From NCBI GenBank assembly GCA_019308645.1, contig JAFDHR010000136.1, forward strand, positions 1 through 6,427: 6,427 bases of DNA, given 5' to 3'. Of this stretch, positions 1 to 6,092 are shown one piece after another (within the stretch, counting starts at the first letter, position 1; every line of letters begins with the position of its first letter). The notes under the pieces were generated by a model. The model did not search any database. It saw only the letters and a list, made by a program, of their open reading frames with translations, and was not told the origin of the DNA. The stretch is from Deltaproteobacteria bacterium. Its GTDB lineage: Bacteria > Desulfobacterota > DSM-4660 > Desulfatiglandales > B25-G16. Both the position numbers and the translations under genes were made by a program.

Positions 1-26
1 AATAAAAAGAATGGAAAGAGGAGTCA

Positions 27-1433
27 ATGAACAACCATAGCCAATTTTCAAATTTCTTTTATCCAAAAAATATTGTGGTTATTGGAGTATCTTCGGAACC
101 GACCAATCTTGGCAAAAATATCGTCTTGAACTGTCTGACATTTGGATACCAGGGTGAGATACTATCCGTGGGTTTGAGGAAAGGTGTTGTTTTTGGGCAG
201 CATATTTACCAGTCCCTGGAGGAGATCGATCGCGAGATCCACCTTGCCGTCATCCTCACACCGGCAAAAAACATCCCGGAAATCTTAAAACAATGTGGCC
301 GTAAAGGTATCAAATGGGTAGTGATTGAATCAGGGGGTTTTTCTGAAATGGGGGAAGATGGTAGTGGCCTGGAAAATGCTTGTATTGAAGTTGCCAGAAA
401 GTATGGGATTCGATTTATTGGCCCAAACGGAATTGGCATGATTAATATGGAAAATGGTCTTGCCATACCATTTATGCCCTTACAAACAGATATCTCTTTG
501 GGACCGGTCTCTATTCTGGCACAGAGCGGAGGCGTGGGATTAAGTTATTTGGGGTTTTTAGCAGAGGAGAATATCGGGATAAATAAGTTCGTCTCGATGG
601 GAAATAAATTGAATGTGGATGAAAATGATCTGTTGGAATATTTGATCCATGATGAAGGGACCAGAATCATTCTTTTATATCTTGAGGGTTTTACTGACGG
701 CAGGAGATTTATAGAAATCGCCTCAAAATCCAAAAAGCCTATCCTTGTTCATAAGTCGAACCGATTCAAAGCGAGTGCACAGATCGCACATTCCCATACC
801 GCTGCACTTCTCTCTGATGACCAACTGGTGGATCATGCCCTTGAGCAAGCCGGATGTGTGCGAGTGAATACCATGGATGATGCCATGGATTATACCAAAT
901 CCCTGACATTGCCTCCCTTAAAGGGCAATCGGCTGGCCGTGGTGTCCCGCTCAGGAGGTCATGCAGTGATTGCAGCGGATGCCTGTGCACATTACGGATT
1001 TCACCTTCCATCTTTTCCAGAGGACTTTTTGAAAAAAATCGAGAGCCGATTCAGGGCTCATGTCATCCGCTTGCAAAACCCATTGGATCTGGGCGATCTT
1101 TTTGATCTCGATGTTTACGAATATATAGTGGATGAGCTGTTGAAGCGTGAGGATTTGGACGGTATCCTTTTAGGGCATGGATACCGCCACCAGGGATTTG
1201 AACAAAGTTCCTCCCGAAAACTTGTCCAAAAAGTGGCACAACTGGTGGAACGGTATCAAAAGCCTGTTGCATTTTTTGTATTTACAGAATCTGTTGAAAT
1301 AGATTACCTGAGAAGACATTCCAATATCCCTATTTTTTCAGCCCCAGAAAATGCCATGCGGGCTTTTTATCTCTCCTATAAATGGGCTCAGAAAGCCGAT
1401 CTCCATGGAACCCCAAACCATCTGATGCTGTAA
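27..1433 (+). CDS. ADP-forming acyl-CoA synthetase, alpha (CoA-binding/phosphohistidine) chain
   Basis: This is the CoA-ligase chain of an NDP-forming acyl-CoA (acetyl-CoA-type) synthetase, a soluble enzyme that interconverts acyl-CoA, ADP and phosphate with free acid, CoA and ATP. Seen in the 468 residues: an N-terminal CoA-binding Rossmann domain (about 9-145, opening NIVVIGVSSEP); a succinyl-CoA-ligase-like domain (about 155-295) with SILAQSGGVG and GNKLNVDENDLLEYL; the AHSHTAAL motif, whose His257 aligns with the phosphorylated histidine of the family; a Glu220 in LYLEGF that may be its partner; and a third domain (about 300-455) with AVVSRSGGHAV and NPLDLGD. The length fits a stand-alone alpha chain; fused alpha-beta enzymes are near 700 residues. 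No ATP-grasp beta chain lies in the window, so a partner must be elsewhere, perhaps upstream. GAGGAG at 18-23 sits three bases before the ATG, supporting this start. Substrate unknown: acetate, another short acid or an aryl acid are all possible. Confidence 0.9.
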   Translation: MNNHSQFSNFFYPKNIVVIGVSSEPTNLGKNIVLNCLTFGYQGEILSVGLRKGVVFGQHIYQSLEEIDREIHLAVILTPAKNIPEILKQCGRKGIKWVVIESGGFSEMGEDGSGLENACIEVARKYGIRFIGPNGIGMINMENGLAIPFMPLQTDISLGPVSILAQSGGVGLSYLGFLAEENIGINKFVSMGNKLNVDENDLLEYLIHDEGTRIILLYLEGFTDGRRFIEIASKSKKPILVHKSNRFKASAQIAHSHTAALLSDDQLVDHALEQAGCVRVNTMDDAMDYTKSLTLPPLKGNRLAVVSRSGGHAVIAADACAHYGFHLPSFPEDFLKKIESRFRAHVIRLQNPLDLGDLFDLDVYEYIVDELLKREDLDGILLGHGYRHQGFEQSSSRKLVQKVAQLVERYQKPVAFFVFTESVEIDYLRRHSNIPIFSAPENAMRAFYLSYKWAQKADLHGTPNHLML

Positions 1434-1529
1434 CTACTACCAGCATTATTGATAAGGTATGGGCGGTTATCCACGATGACATATTGCGTCTGTCCCACAT
1501 AATGAAAACCATTCAATTCCCCCTTCTAA

Positions 1530-1558
1530 TTGACACACAACCTCCTCATCTGTATTAT
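1530..1558 (+). promoter_or_regulatory. sigma70-type promoter for the LUD gene
   Basis: A perfect -35 hexamer TTGACA (1530-1535) is followed after exactly 17 bases by TATTAT (1553-1558), one mismatch from the consensus -10. Transcription would begin near 1565, giving a leader of about 57 bases before the ATG at 1622. It lies in the gap after the acyl-CoA synthetase gene, so the LUD gene, and perhaps the genes behind it, can be transcribed independently of that gene. No start-site data; prediction by motif only. Confidence 0.65.
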
Positions 1559-1571
1559 ATAGTATTCAAAG

Positions 1572-1581
1572 AGGAATTCCT
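1572..1581. promoter_or_regulatory. 10-base perfect palindrome in the LUD leader
   Basis: AGGAATTCCT is a perfect 10-base palindrome located about seven bases past the predicted transcription start and upstream of the ribosome binding site. Its position would suit a repressor half-site pair, but the flanks do not extend the symmetry and a 10-base palindrome can arise by chance. No known regulator motif is recognised. Confidence 0.2.
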
Positions 1582-1621
1582 GAAAGAGAAAATTGTAACC
1601 TTATTTTGAAGGAGGCACAAT

Positions 1622-2266
1622 ATGGACGCACATCAGATAGTTTGGAACGAAAAGGTGGCCAAGAATGTGATCAATCACCTGGAGAAGCGCCGCATGGAAG
1701 GGAGTTACTCCTCAAACGCATCCCAGGCCAGGGACGAGATTGTGGCCATGATTCCGCAGGGGGCGACGGTCTTCCGCTGCGGTTCAATGACAACTGTAGA
1801 CATGGGCCTTTGGGAAGCGTTAGATAATCTGTCCGGAGTTGAGGTTATTAATCCTTACCAACCCGGACTCTCACCAGAGGAGAGTCTGGAACTCAGGCGC
1901 AAAGGTATGACGGCTGATGTGATGATCGCTAGTTCTAACGCCATCACCCTGGACGGCAGATTGGTCAACCTCGATGGCATGGGTAACCGAGTGGCGGCCA
2001 TGACATTTGGGCCTAAAAAGGTTATCCTGGTAGTAGGGATGAATAAGGTGGCTCCCGATCTGGAGTCAGCCATGGCCCGAGTCAGGAACTACGTAGGACC
2101 TATCAACGCCATTCGCCTGGGGCTCAATACTCCGTGCGTTGAGACCGGGCTGTGTACCGACTGCAAATCGCCACAGCGTATCTGCAACATGTGGAGCATC
2201 ATAGAGGGGCACATGATCAAGGGCCGCATCCATGTAAAACTTGTCGGTGAAGACCTGGGTTATTAG
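1622..2266 (+). CDS. LUD-domain protein (LutC/YkgG-like) with C-terminal Cys cluster
   Basis: A stand-alone LUD-domain protein of 214 residues, related to the LutC/YkgG side of the lactate-utilisation family. The hallmark region is residues 98-143: ADVMIASSNAITLDG, then LVNLDGMGNRVAAMTFGPKK and a hydrophobic VILVVG strand ending in NK. The C-terminus carries Cys172, Cys178, Cys181 and Cys188 (C-x5-C-x2-C-x6-C), which could bind a metal or iron-sulfur cluster; Cys53 is separate. As I recall, similar cysteine sets occur in many stand-alone LUD proteins of anaerobes, so the cluster is not unique. The family's biochemical role is poorly defined; LutC acts with LutA and LutB in lactate oxidation, but neither is present here. 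No signal peptide or membrane segment is visible. GAAGGAGG (1608-1615), six bases before the ATG, fixes the start, and a strong promoter lies upstream. A role in oxidation of a hydroxyacid is inferred from the FMN enzyme that follows. Confidence 0.85.
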   Translation: MDAHQIVWNEKVAKNVINHLEKRRMEGSYSSNASQARDEIVAMIPQGATVFRCGSMTTVDMGLWEALDNLSGVEVINPYQPGLSPEESLELRRKGMTADVMIASSNAITLDGRLVNLDGMGNRVAAMTFGPKKVILVVGMNKVAPDLESAMARVRNYVGPINAIRLGLNTPCVETGLCTDCKSPQRICNMWSIIEGHMIKGRIHVKLVGEDLGY

Positions 2267-2286
2267 CTGAAAGGTAATAGTTCAGC
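2266..2286. repeat. small hairpin at the 3' end of the LUD gene
   Basis: GCTGAA (2266-2271) and TTCAGC (2281-2286) form a perfect six-base-pair stem around a nine-base loop, beginning at the last base of the stop codon. No T-run follows directly, so it is not a convincing terminator. It may be the edge of the repeat patch that follows. Confidence 0.3.
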
Positions 2287-2400
2287 CACAAAGACACCAA
2301 GTCACCAAGATTATTATATAATTTTTTAAATATCATTTTTAATAAGAGACAGAATCATTTCTTCGTGCCTTTGAGCCCGCCATGGTGCGAAATGATTGTC
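2285..2400. repeat. dispersed-repeat-like intergenic element with inverted arms
   Basis: GCCACAAAGACACCAAG and its continuation (2285-2310) match a repeat type I recall from intergenic regions of many Deltaproteobacteria. A degraded inverted counterpart, CTTCGTGCCTTTGAG, lies at 2361-2375 after an AT-rich stretch; about 10 of 13 core positions agree when it is reverse-complemented. Overlapping it is a second inverted repeat: GACAGAATCATTTC (2348-2361) against GAAATGATTGTC (2389-2400), pairing over 12 bases with a two-base bulge. No coding frame with recognisable content lies here. The assignment to a known repeat family is from memory and the copy is degraded. Confidence 0.45.
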
Positions 2401-2458
2401 ATAATCTATTAATCCTTTAATCTTAAAGAGGCAGTGCTATAAAAATAAGTCACTGCAT

Positions 2459-2494
2459 CCCAGGCCTGCCCGCCATCCGGCAGGCGGGTCTGGG
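2459..2494. repeat. GC-rich palindromic repeat (hairpin)
   Basis: The left arm CCCAG-G-CCTGCCCGCC (2459-2474) pairs with GGCAGGCGGG-T-CTGGG (2479-2494) around the loop ATCC. This gives a 16-pair stem with two G-T wobbles and one C-A mismatch. Two alternative nested stems are possible: CCTGCC with GGCAGG, and CCCGCC with GGCGGG. It is far richer in GC than its surroundings and resembles palindromic intergenic repeats I recall from many environmental bacterial genomes. There is no T-run on either side, so it is not a simple terminator. It lies 32 bases before the Shine-Dalgarno sequence of the FMN gene and could form in that transcript's leader. Confidence 0.6.
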
Positions 2495-2540
2495 CCAGGG
2501 ACTTGGTGGCTGACCTTATATGCTGAAAGGAGATATCCCT

Positions 2541-3497
2541 ATGGATCTCACAGAGCTTTATCAGAAGGGTGAAGAACTTCTCAGGAAAAGGGATATAAGG
2601 GTGTTTTTGGACGGGGTGGAGACTGGATTTATTCTGTCTCACAACCGTCGTGTTCTTGACCGATATACCTTTAGGCAACGGTGCATCGATGCTGCAGAAT
2701 CCACCACACATTGTAAGGTATTGGGAATAGAGCTTTCAACTCCTGTAATCATGTCAGCTATCACAACCCCGATCCCCGCTATTGTGGAAAATGGCCTTAC
2801 AGAAGTGGCGCTTGCCCTTAAAGAGGTTGGAAGCCTTCTATGGACAGGGTCACTGATCCCTAAAAATCTCAAAGAGATCGTCCAAACAGGAGTCCCAGTT
2901 GCAGCGAACGTAAAACCCCTTGAGGATCGTATGGAATTGTTCAGTGCCCTTGACGAATTTCAGGAGGCAGGTGTCAACTGGGTGGGCATTGAAATTGACG
3001 CCGCACTGGGGACCAAGATAGGAGATAAACAAATGGCAGCAGGATGCGCCCCGCTCTCCATGAAAGAACTCCGGGAGATCAGGAAAAAAGTATTCACTCC
3101 CCTGATCTTCAAAGGGATCCTGAGTCGAGCTGACGCTATAAAATCCGTGGATGCCGGTGCAGATGGCATCATGGTCTCCAATCACGGCGGGCATACCCTG
3201 GACTACCTGCCCCATCCCTTGCAGGTGATGGATGAAATCGTTTCGGAAGTGAGCGGAAAGGTAGCGATAATGGTGGATGGTGGATTCAGGCGCGGCAGCG
3301 ATATACTCAAGGGCCTCGCTTTTGGTGCTTCTCTTGTGGGCATCGGCCGCCCGATTCTCTATGGATTAGCCGCAGATGGGAGGGAAGGGGTAAAGGGTGT
3401 AGTAAATGGGATTACTCAGGAACTCAGGCGTATTATGACCCTCGTGGGAGTTCCTGAACCGGGACAAGTCCCTCATGATATTTTAATAGCTGATTGA
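2541..3497 (+). CDS. FMN-dependent 2-hydroxyacid dehydrogenase/oxidase-like TIM-barrel protein
   Basis: A soluble FMN TIM-barrel enzyme of the 2-hydroxyacid dehydrogenase family (glycolate oxidase, lactate dehydrogenase LldD and relatives); the expected reaction is oxidation of a 2-hydroxy acid to the 2-oxo acid. Seen in 318 residues: LIFKG with Lys191 as the FMN-contacting lysine; SNHGG (213-217) with the catalytic His215; DGGFRRGSD (246-254); and GIGRP (267-271) for flavin phosphate binding. The substrate-binding Arg of the usual SNHGGR motif is His218 (codon CAT), and the YVY-type active-site tyrosine strand is replaced by NVKPLED (123-129). It therefore belongs to a divergent branch, like short clostridial family members, with uncertain substrate. 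The start at 2541 is chosen over an in-frame ATG at 2520 because AAAGGAG (2526-2532) lies eight bases before it. The HEAT-repeat gene starts 18 bases after its stop, suggesting co-transcription. Confidence 0.82.
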   Translation: MDLTELYQKGEELLRKRDIRVFLDGVETGFILSHNRRVLDRYTFRQRCIDAAESTTHCKVLGIELSTPVIMSAITTPIPAIVENGLTEVALALKEVGSLLWTGSLIPKNLKEIVQTGVPVAANVKPLEDRMELFSALDEFQEAGVNWVGIEIDAALGTKIGDKQMAAGCAPLSMKELREIRKKVFTPLIFKGILSRADAIKSVDAGADGIMVSNHGGHTLDYLPHPLQVMDEIVSEVSGKVAIMVDGGFRRGSDILKGLAFGASLVGIGRPILYGLAADGREGVKGVVNGITQELRRIMTLVGVPEPGQVPHDILIAD

Positions 3498-3515
3498 CCA
3501 GAGCCGGTGAGCACT

Positions 3516-4391
3516 ATGAATGAAAAAGTAATAGACTTTGAATCCAGGGAACGCCTTTTTGAAAAGGTAGAATCCTATATCGAATCAATAGAACTCTTTT
3601 TAGAGGAACAGGATAAAGCCGTTCCCCTGCTTTTAAAGGCATTTAAGTATGCTGATCAGGAATTGAAGCATGAGATAATCCTGCTTCTGGGTAGCTGGGC
3701 TAAACAGGAAGTGGCCTGGCCGCTGTATGAGATCCTTGCCGATGCAAAGGAAAACAAAGATATTCGCAATTCGGCCTCCATTGAACTCAGCGTTATCTTC
3801 CCATTTCTTAAAGAGCCCCAACCTTTACTGGATCGTTTGCTGGAAGATCTTAAGAGCCCTGACGCTGAACTGCGGATATATGCTGCTTTTGCGCTGGGGT
3901 GGGAGGGAAATACTCAGGCTGCTATACCTCTCATTGAGCTCCTGTATGACTCTGATATTCGTGTTCAACAAACTGCAGTCAATGCCCTTTCTAATATGAG
4001 GGATGATCGCATCTTTAGCCTGATGCTGGAGCGATTGGAACATGGGCCTTTTGAACAAAAACGGTGCATCCTTCTTAATCTGTGGCGTTTTTATTCTAAG
4101 CAAAAAGAGGTGATATCGGTGTATCTCAAATACCTGAATCATGAAGATGCAGATCTTCGTTTCAATACCCTGGTACTTCTTGGATCGATAACCGAGGCCA
4201 AAGACTATGTGTCGGTATATCGTAGGTGTTTGAGGGACAAGGATTCCCGTATTCGTGCTCTGGCTTTAAAGAAGTTAAATGAGGTCAACAGAGAGGATCT
4301 TCTTGGATTTAAAGAAGAGATTGAAGAGATGCTGTCTGAGCCTGATATGAAGGTCAAGCAGGCTGCAATGAATATTTTGAAACGATTATAG
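3516..4391 (+). CDS. HEAT-repeat (PBS-lyase-like) protein
   Basis: An all-helical HEAT-repeat protein of 291 residues, with no catalytic motif, signal peptide or membrane segment visible. Helix-pair repeats are clearest at about 103-134 (LKSPDAELRIYAAFALGWEG), 135-166 (LYDSDIRVQQTAVNALSNM), 201-230 (LNHEDADLRFNTLVLLGSI), 231-262 (LRDKDSRIRALALKKLNEV) and 263-291 (LSEPDMKVKQAAMNILKRL); more degenerate repeats fill residues 34-100. The recurrent D-x-x-(L/I/V)-R followed by A-A-x-x-L pattern is typical of this superfamily, whose members act as protein-binding scaffolds, sometimes for cofactor proteins. It sits 18 bases after the FMN gene and is probably translated from the same mRNA, so a partner or maturation role for that enzyme is a reasonable but unproven inference. 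The ATG at 3516 is preferred because GGTGA lies five bases upstream; a GTG at 3507 would add three residues. Confidence 0.8.
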   Translation: MNEKVIDFESRERLFEKVESYIESIELFLEEQDKAVPLLLKAFKYADQELKHEIILLLGSWAKQEVAWPLYEILADAKENKDIRNSASIELSVIFPFLKEPQPLLDRLLEDLKSPDAELRIYAAFALGWEGNTQAAIPLIELLYDSDIRVQQTAVNALSNMRDDRIFSLMLERLEHGPFEQKRCILLNLWRFYSKQKEVISVYLKYLNHEDADLRFNTLVLLGSITEAKDYVSVYRRCLRDKDSRIRALALKKLNEVNREDLLGFKEEIEEMLSEPDMKVKQAAMNILKRL

Positions 4392-4414
4392 CCAATATCC
4401 TCCTTGTTTTGAAT

Positions 4415-4440
4415 CTACTGAAAAATATAGGTTTCAGCAG
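4415..4440. repeat. imperfect inverted repeat between convergent genes
   Basis: CTACTGAAA (4415-4423) and TTTCAGCAG (4432-4440) can form a nine-pair stem with one mismatch around an eight-base AT-rich loop. It lies 24 bases after the HEAT gene stop codon, where a terminator would be expected, but no T-run follows on the + strand. A transcript-end role is possible but weakly supported. Confidence 0.25.
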
Positions 4441-4482
4441 CTATTGGATCGTTATATTTAACAGGTGGAATGCTAAAGGAAA

Positions 4483-4499
4483 TTCAGCTCAAAGCTGAA
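4483..4499 (-). terminator. possible weak terminator of the acyl-CoA ligase gene
   Basis: TTCAGCT (4483-4489) and AGCTGAA (4493-4499) form a perfect seven-pair stem with a three-base loop, 10 bases past the ligase stop codon. Read on the minus strand the stem is followed directly by TTTCCTTT. The stem is low in GC and the T-tract is interrupted, so termination would be modest; the site lies where convergent transcripts must end. Confidence 0.35.
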
Positions 4500-4509
4500 A
4501 GCTGATAGT

Positions 4510-6039
4510 TTAATGATGAAAAGCTTTTTTCACCTCCTCTTTTAATACCTTTCCCATTTTGTTTTTGGGTAACTCTTTTATAAAAACAACATCTTTGGGG
4601 ACTTTCCAGTCGTGAAGATGTTTCTTGCAGAACCTTTGAATTTCATGGGATTCAATCTTGAAGCCAGGTTTTAAAACAACGGCTGCTACCACCTTTTCTC
4701 CCCATTTTTCATCCGGGATACCAACTACAGAGGATTCAGATACTCCCTCAACCTGGTTTATAACAGTCTCTATCTCTTTTGGGGAGATGTTCTCCCCTCC
4801 TGAGATGATAATATGTTTGATGCGATCTGTAAGATAATAGTAGCCATCCTCATCAATCCTTCCCAGATCGCCGCTTTTAAACCAGCCTTTTTCAAATGCC
4901 TTACCCGTCTCTTCAGGCTTTCGCCAATAACCAGGAGTAATGGCAGGGCCCTTAAGCCAGATTTCACCTGTTTGGCCAGAAACCACATCTACGAGTGTCT
5001 CAGGGTCCACTATCCTCACCTCAAGATTCGGCAGGGGTAATCCTATGGAACCAGGTTTTCTCACACCCTGTACAGGGTTAGAAAAATTCATCCCCGTCTC
5101 TGTCATACCTTCACGTTCCACCGGTTCCTTGCCAAATATACTCTTTATCTTCTCAAAGTCTTTGACCAGGAGTGGTGCCGAACCCGATGTCCATAAGCGT
5201 ATATGCTCAAAATCCAGCTTTCTCTCTCCCACATAGTCCATTAATTTCGCATATATAGCAGGAACAGCCATAAAGAGCGTGCAGACATATTCTCCATCTC
5301 TTTTCGTCAATGCCTCTATAACCTCTTCTGGAGAAAATCTATCAAGTATTATCGTGTGAGCACCTGCCATTAAGGCAGTATGGAGTTCAAAACAAAGCCC
5401 ATGGACATGAAAAAGAGGAAGCGCATGACATACCATGTCAGATTCTGTTATCTCCCATATATTGATAATGTTTCTTGCATCATGGACAAGATTTCCCTGT
5501 GTAAGGATAGCTCCTTTGGGACTTCCTGTGGTTCCCGAGGTGTAGATGATAAGTCCCGGATCTTCTGGTTTGATTTCTATCTGGGGTAAACTATCCGGGG
5601 CCGAGCTGAAAAAACCAAGATCCTGGTAAGGTCTTTCGGTATGAATCACAATAGTATTTAGCCTGGGGTCTATTTCCTTTATTATGGCCTCTTGTTCAGG
5701 GCCTGATAACACTAATGTCGCTTGAGTATCCTCAAGCAGGTATTCCATTTCCGATTGTTTAAACCCTGGATTCAAAGGGACTCCAATAGCTCCTATCTTT
5801 TGAAGTGCACAATGAGCAATGATAAAGGCCAGAGATTTTTGGAGGTAGAGGATTACCCTGTCTCCTTTTGTAACCCCTATATCCAGGAAGGTATTGGCCA
5901 TCCTGTTAGAATCCTGATTCAACCCTTTATAGGAGATCTCTGTCTCCACCACGCCTTCCCGAAGAAAGGTTATAGCTTTCTTTTCTCCCTGGGCTAAGGA
6001 GCTATCCAAAAGGCAATCCTTTAATGATACACCACTCAT
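4510..6039 (-). CDS. AMP-forming acyl-CoA ligase, malonyl-CoA-synthetase-like
   Basis: A cytosolic ANL-superfamily acid:CoA ligase of 509 residues, the usual length, which activates a carboxylic acid to the acyl-adenylate and then the CoA thioester. Motifs in order: the P-loop YTSGTTGSPKG (166-176); LPLFHVHGL (207-215); GMTET (311-315); KSGDLGRIDEDGYYYLTDR (388-406), including the ribose-binding Asp391; the hinge and CoA-loop region from 408 with SGGENISPKE; and PKNKMGK (491-497) with catalytic Lys497. The stretch GMTETGMNFSNP and the C-terminal domain resemble MatB/ACSF3-type malonyl-CoA synthetases, but a fatty or aromatic acid substrate is not excluded. The A5 motif normally starts with an aromatic residue that stacks on adenine; here it is Glu310 (codon GAA). 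The start has only a weak GGGG six bases upstream. A decayed TRAP permease lies 53 bases upstream on the same strand, suggesting a former uptake-plus-activation operon; transcription converges with the HEAT gene. Confidence 0.88.
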   Translation of the reverse strand: MSGVSLKDCLLDSSLAQGEKKAITFLREGVVETEISYKGLNQDSNRMANTFLDIGVTKGDRVILYLQKSLAFIIAHCALQKIGAIGVPLNPGFKQSEMEYLLEDTQATLVLSGPEQEAIIKEIDPRLNTIVIHTERPYQDLGFFSSAPDSLPQIEIKPEDPGLIIYTSGTTGSPKGAILTQGNLVHDARNIINIWEITESDMVCHALPLFHVHGLCFELHTALMAGAHTIILDRFSPEEVIEALTKRDGEYVCTLFMAVPAIYAKLMDYVGERKLDFEHIRLWTSGSAPLLVKDFEKIKSIFGKEPVEREGMTETGMNFSNPVQGVRKPGSIGLPLPNLEVRIVDPETLVDVVSGQTGEIWLKGPAITPGYWRKPEETGKAFEKGWFKSGDLGRIDEDGYYYLTDRIKHIIISGGENISPKEIETVINQVEGVSESSVVGIPDEKWGEKVVAAVVLKPGFKIESHEIQRFCKKHLHDWKVPKDVVFIKELPKNKMGKVLKEEVKKAFHH

Positions 6040-6092
6040 ATGAGACCCCAGTCATTTTCTTTATAACATCTTTTCAATTCCTGAATATGAAT

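Noticed and set aside
1425..1446. ATGCTG/CAGCAT inverted repeat across the acyl-CoA synthetase stop codon as a terminator
   Set aside because: The stem is only six pairs with a 10-base loop and no T-run follows.
1382..1609. Open frame of 75 codons on the + strand after the acyl-CoA synthetase
   Set aside because: It overlaps the end of that gene in another frame, has no ribosome binding site or recognisable domain, and runs through the promoter of the LUD gene.
2438..2443. TATAAA before the GC-rich hairpin as a separate promoter for the FMN gene
   Set aside because: The hexamer 17 bases upstream (CTTTAA) is a poor -35 match; a start here cannot be excluded but is not supported.
2520..2540. 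In-frame ATG at 2520 as the start of the FMN gene
   Set aside because: It would place the strong AAAGGAG ribosome binding site inside the coding region; the ATG at 2541 is correctly spaced from it.
2409..2711. Minus-strand frame of 100 codons over the repeat patch and the FMN gene start
   Set aside because: It overlaps the well-supported FMN gene, includes the palindromic repeat, and its translation shows no family features.
2850..3215. Minus-strand frame of 121 codons inside the FMN gene
   Set aside because: It is antisense to a gene with clear family motifs and has no recognisable content of its own.
6060..6065. Minus-strand TATAAA upstream of the acyl-CoA ligase as a -10 box
   Set aside because: No acceptable -35 element is found at 16-18 bases, and the match alone is too short in an AT-rich spacer.
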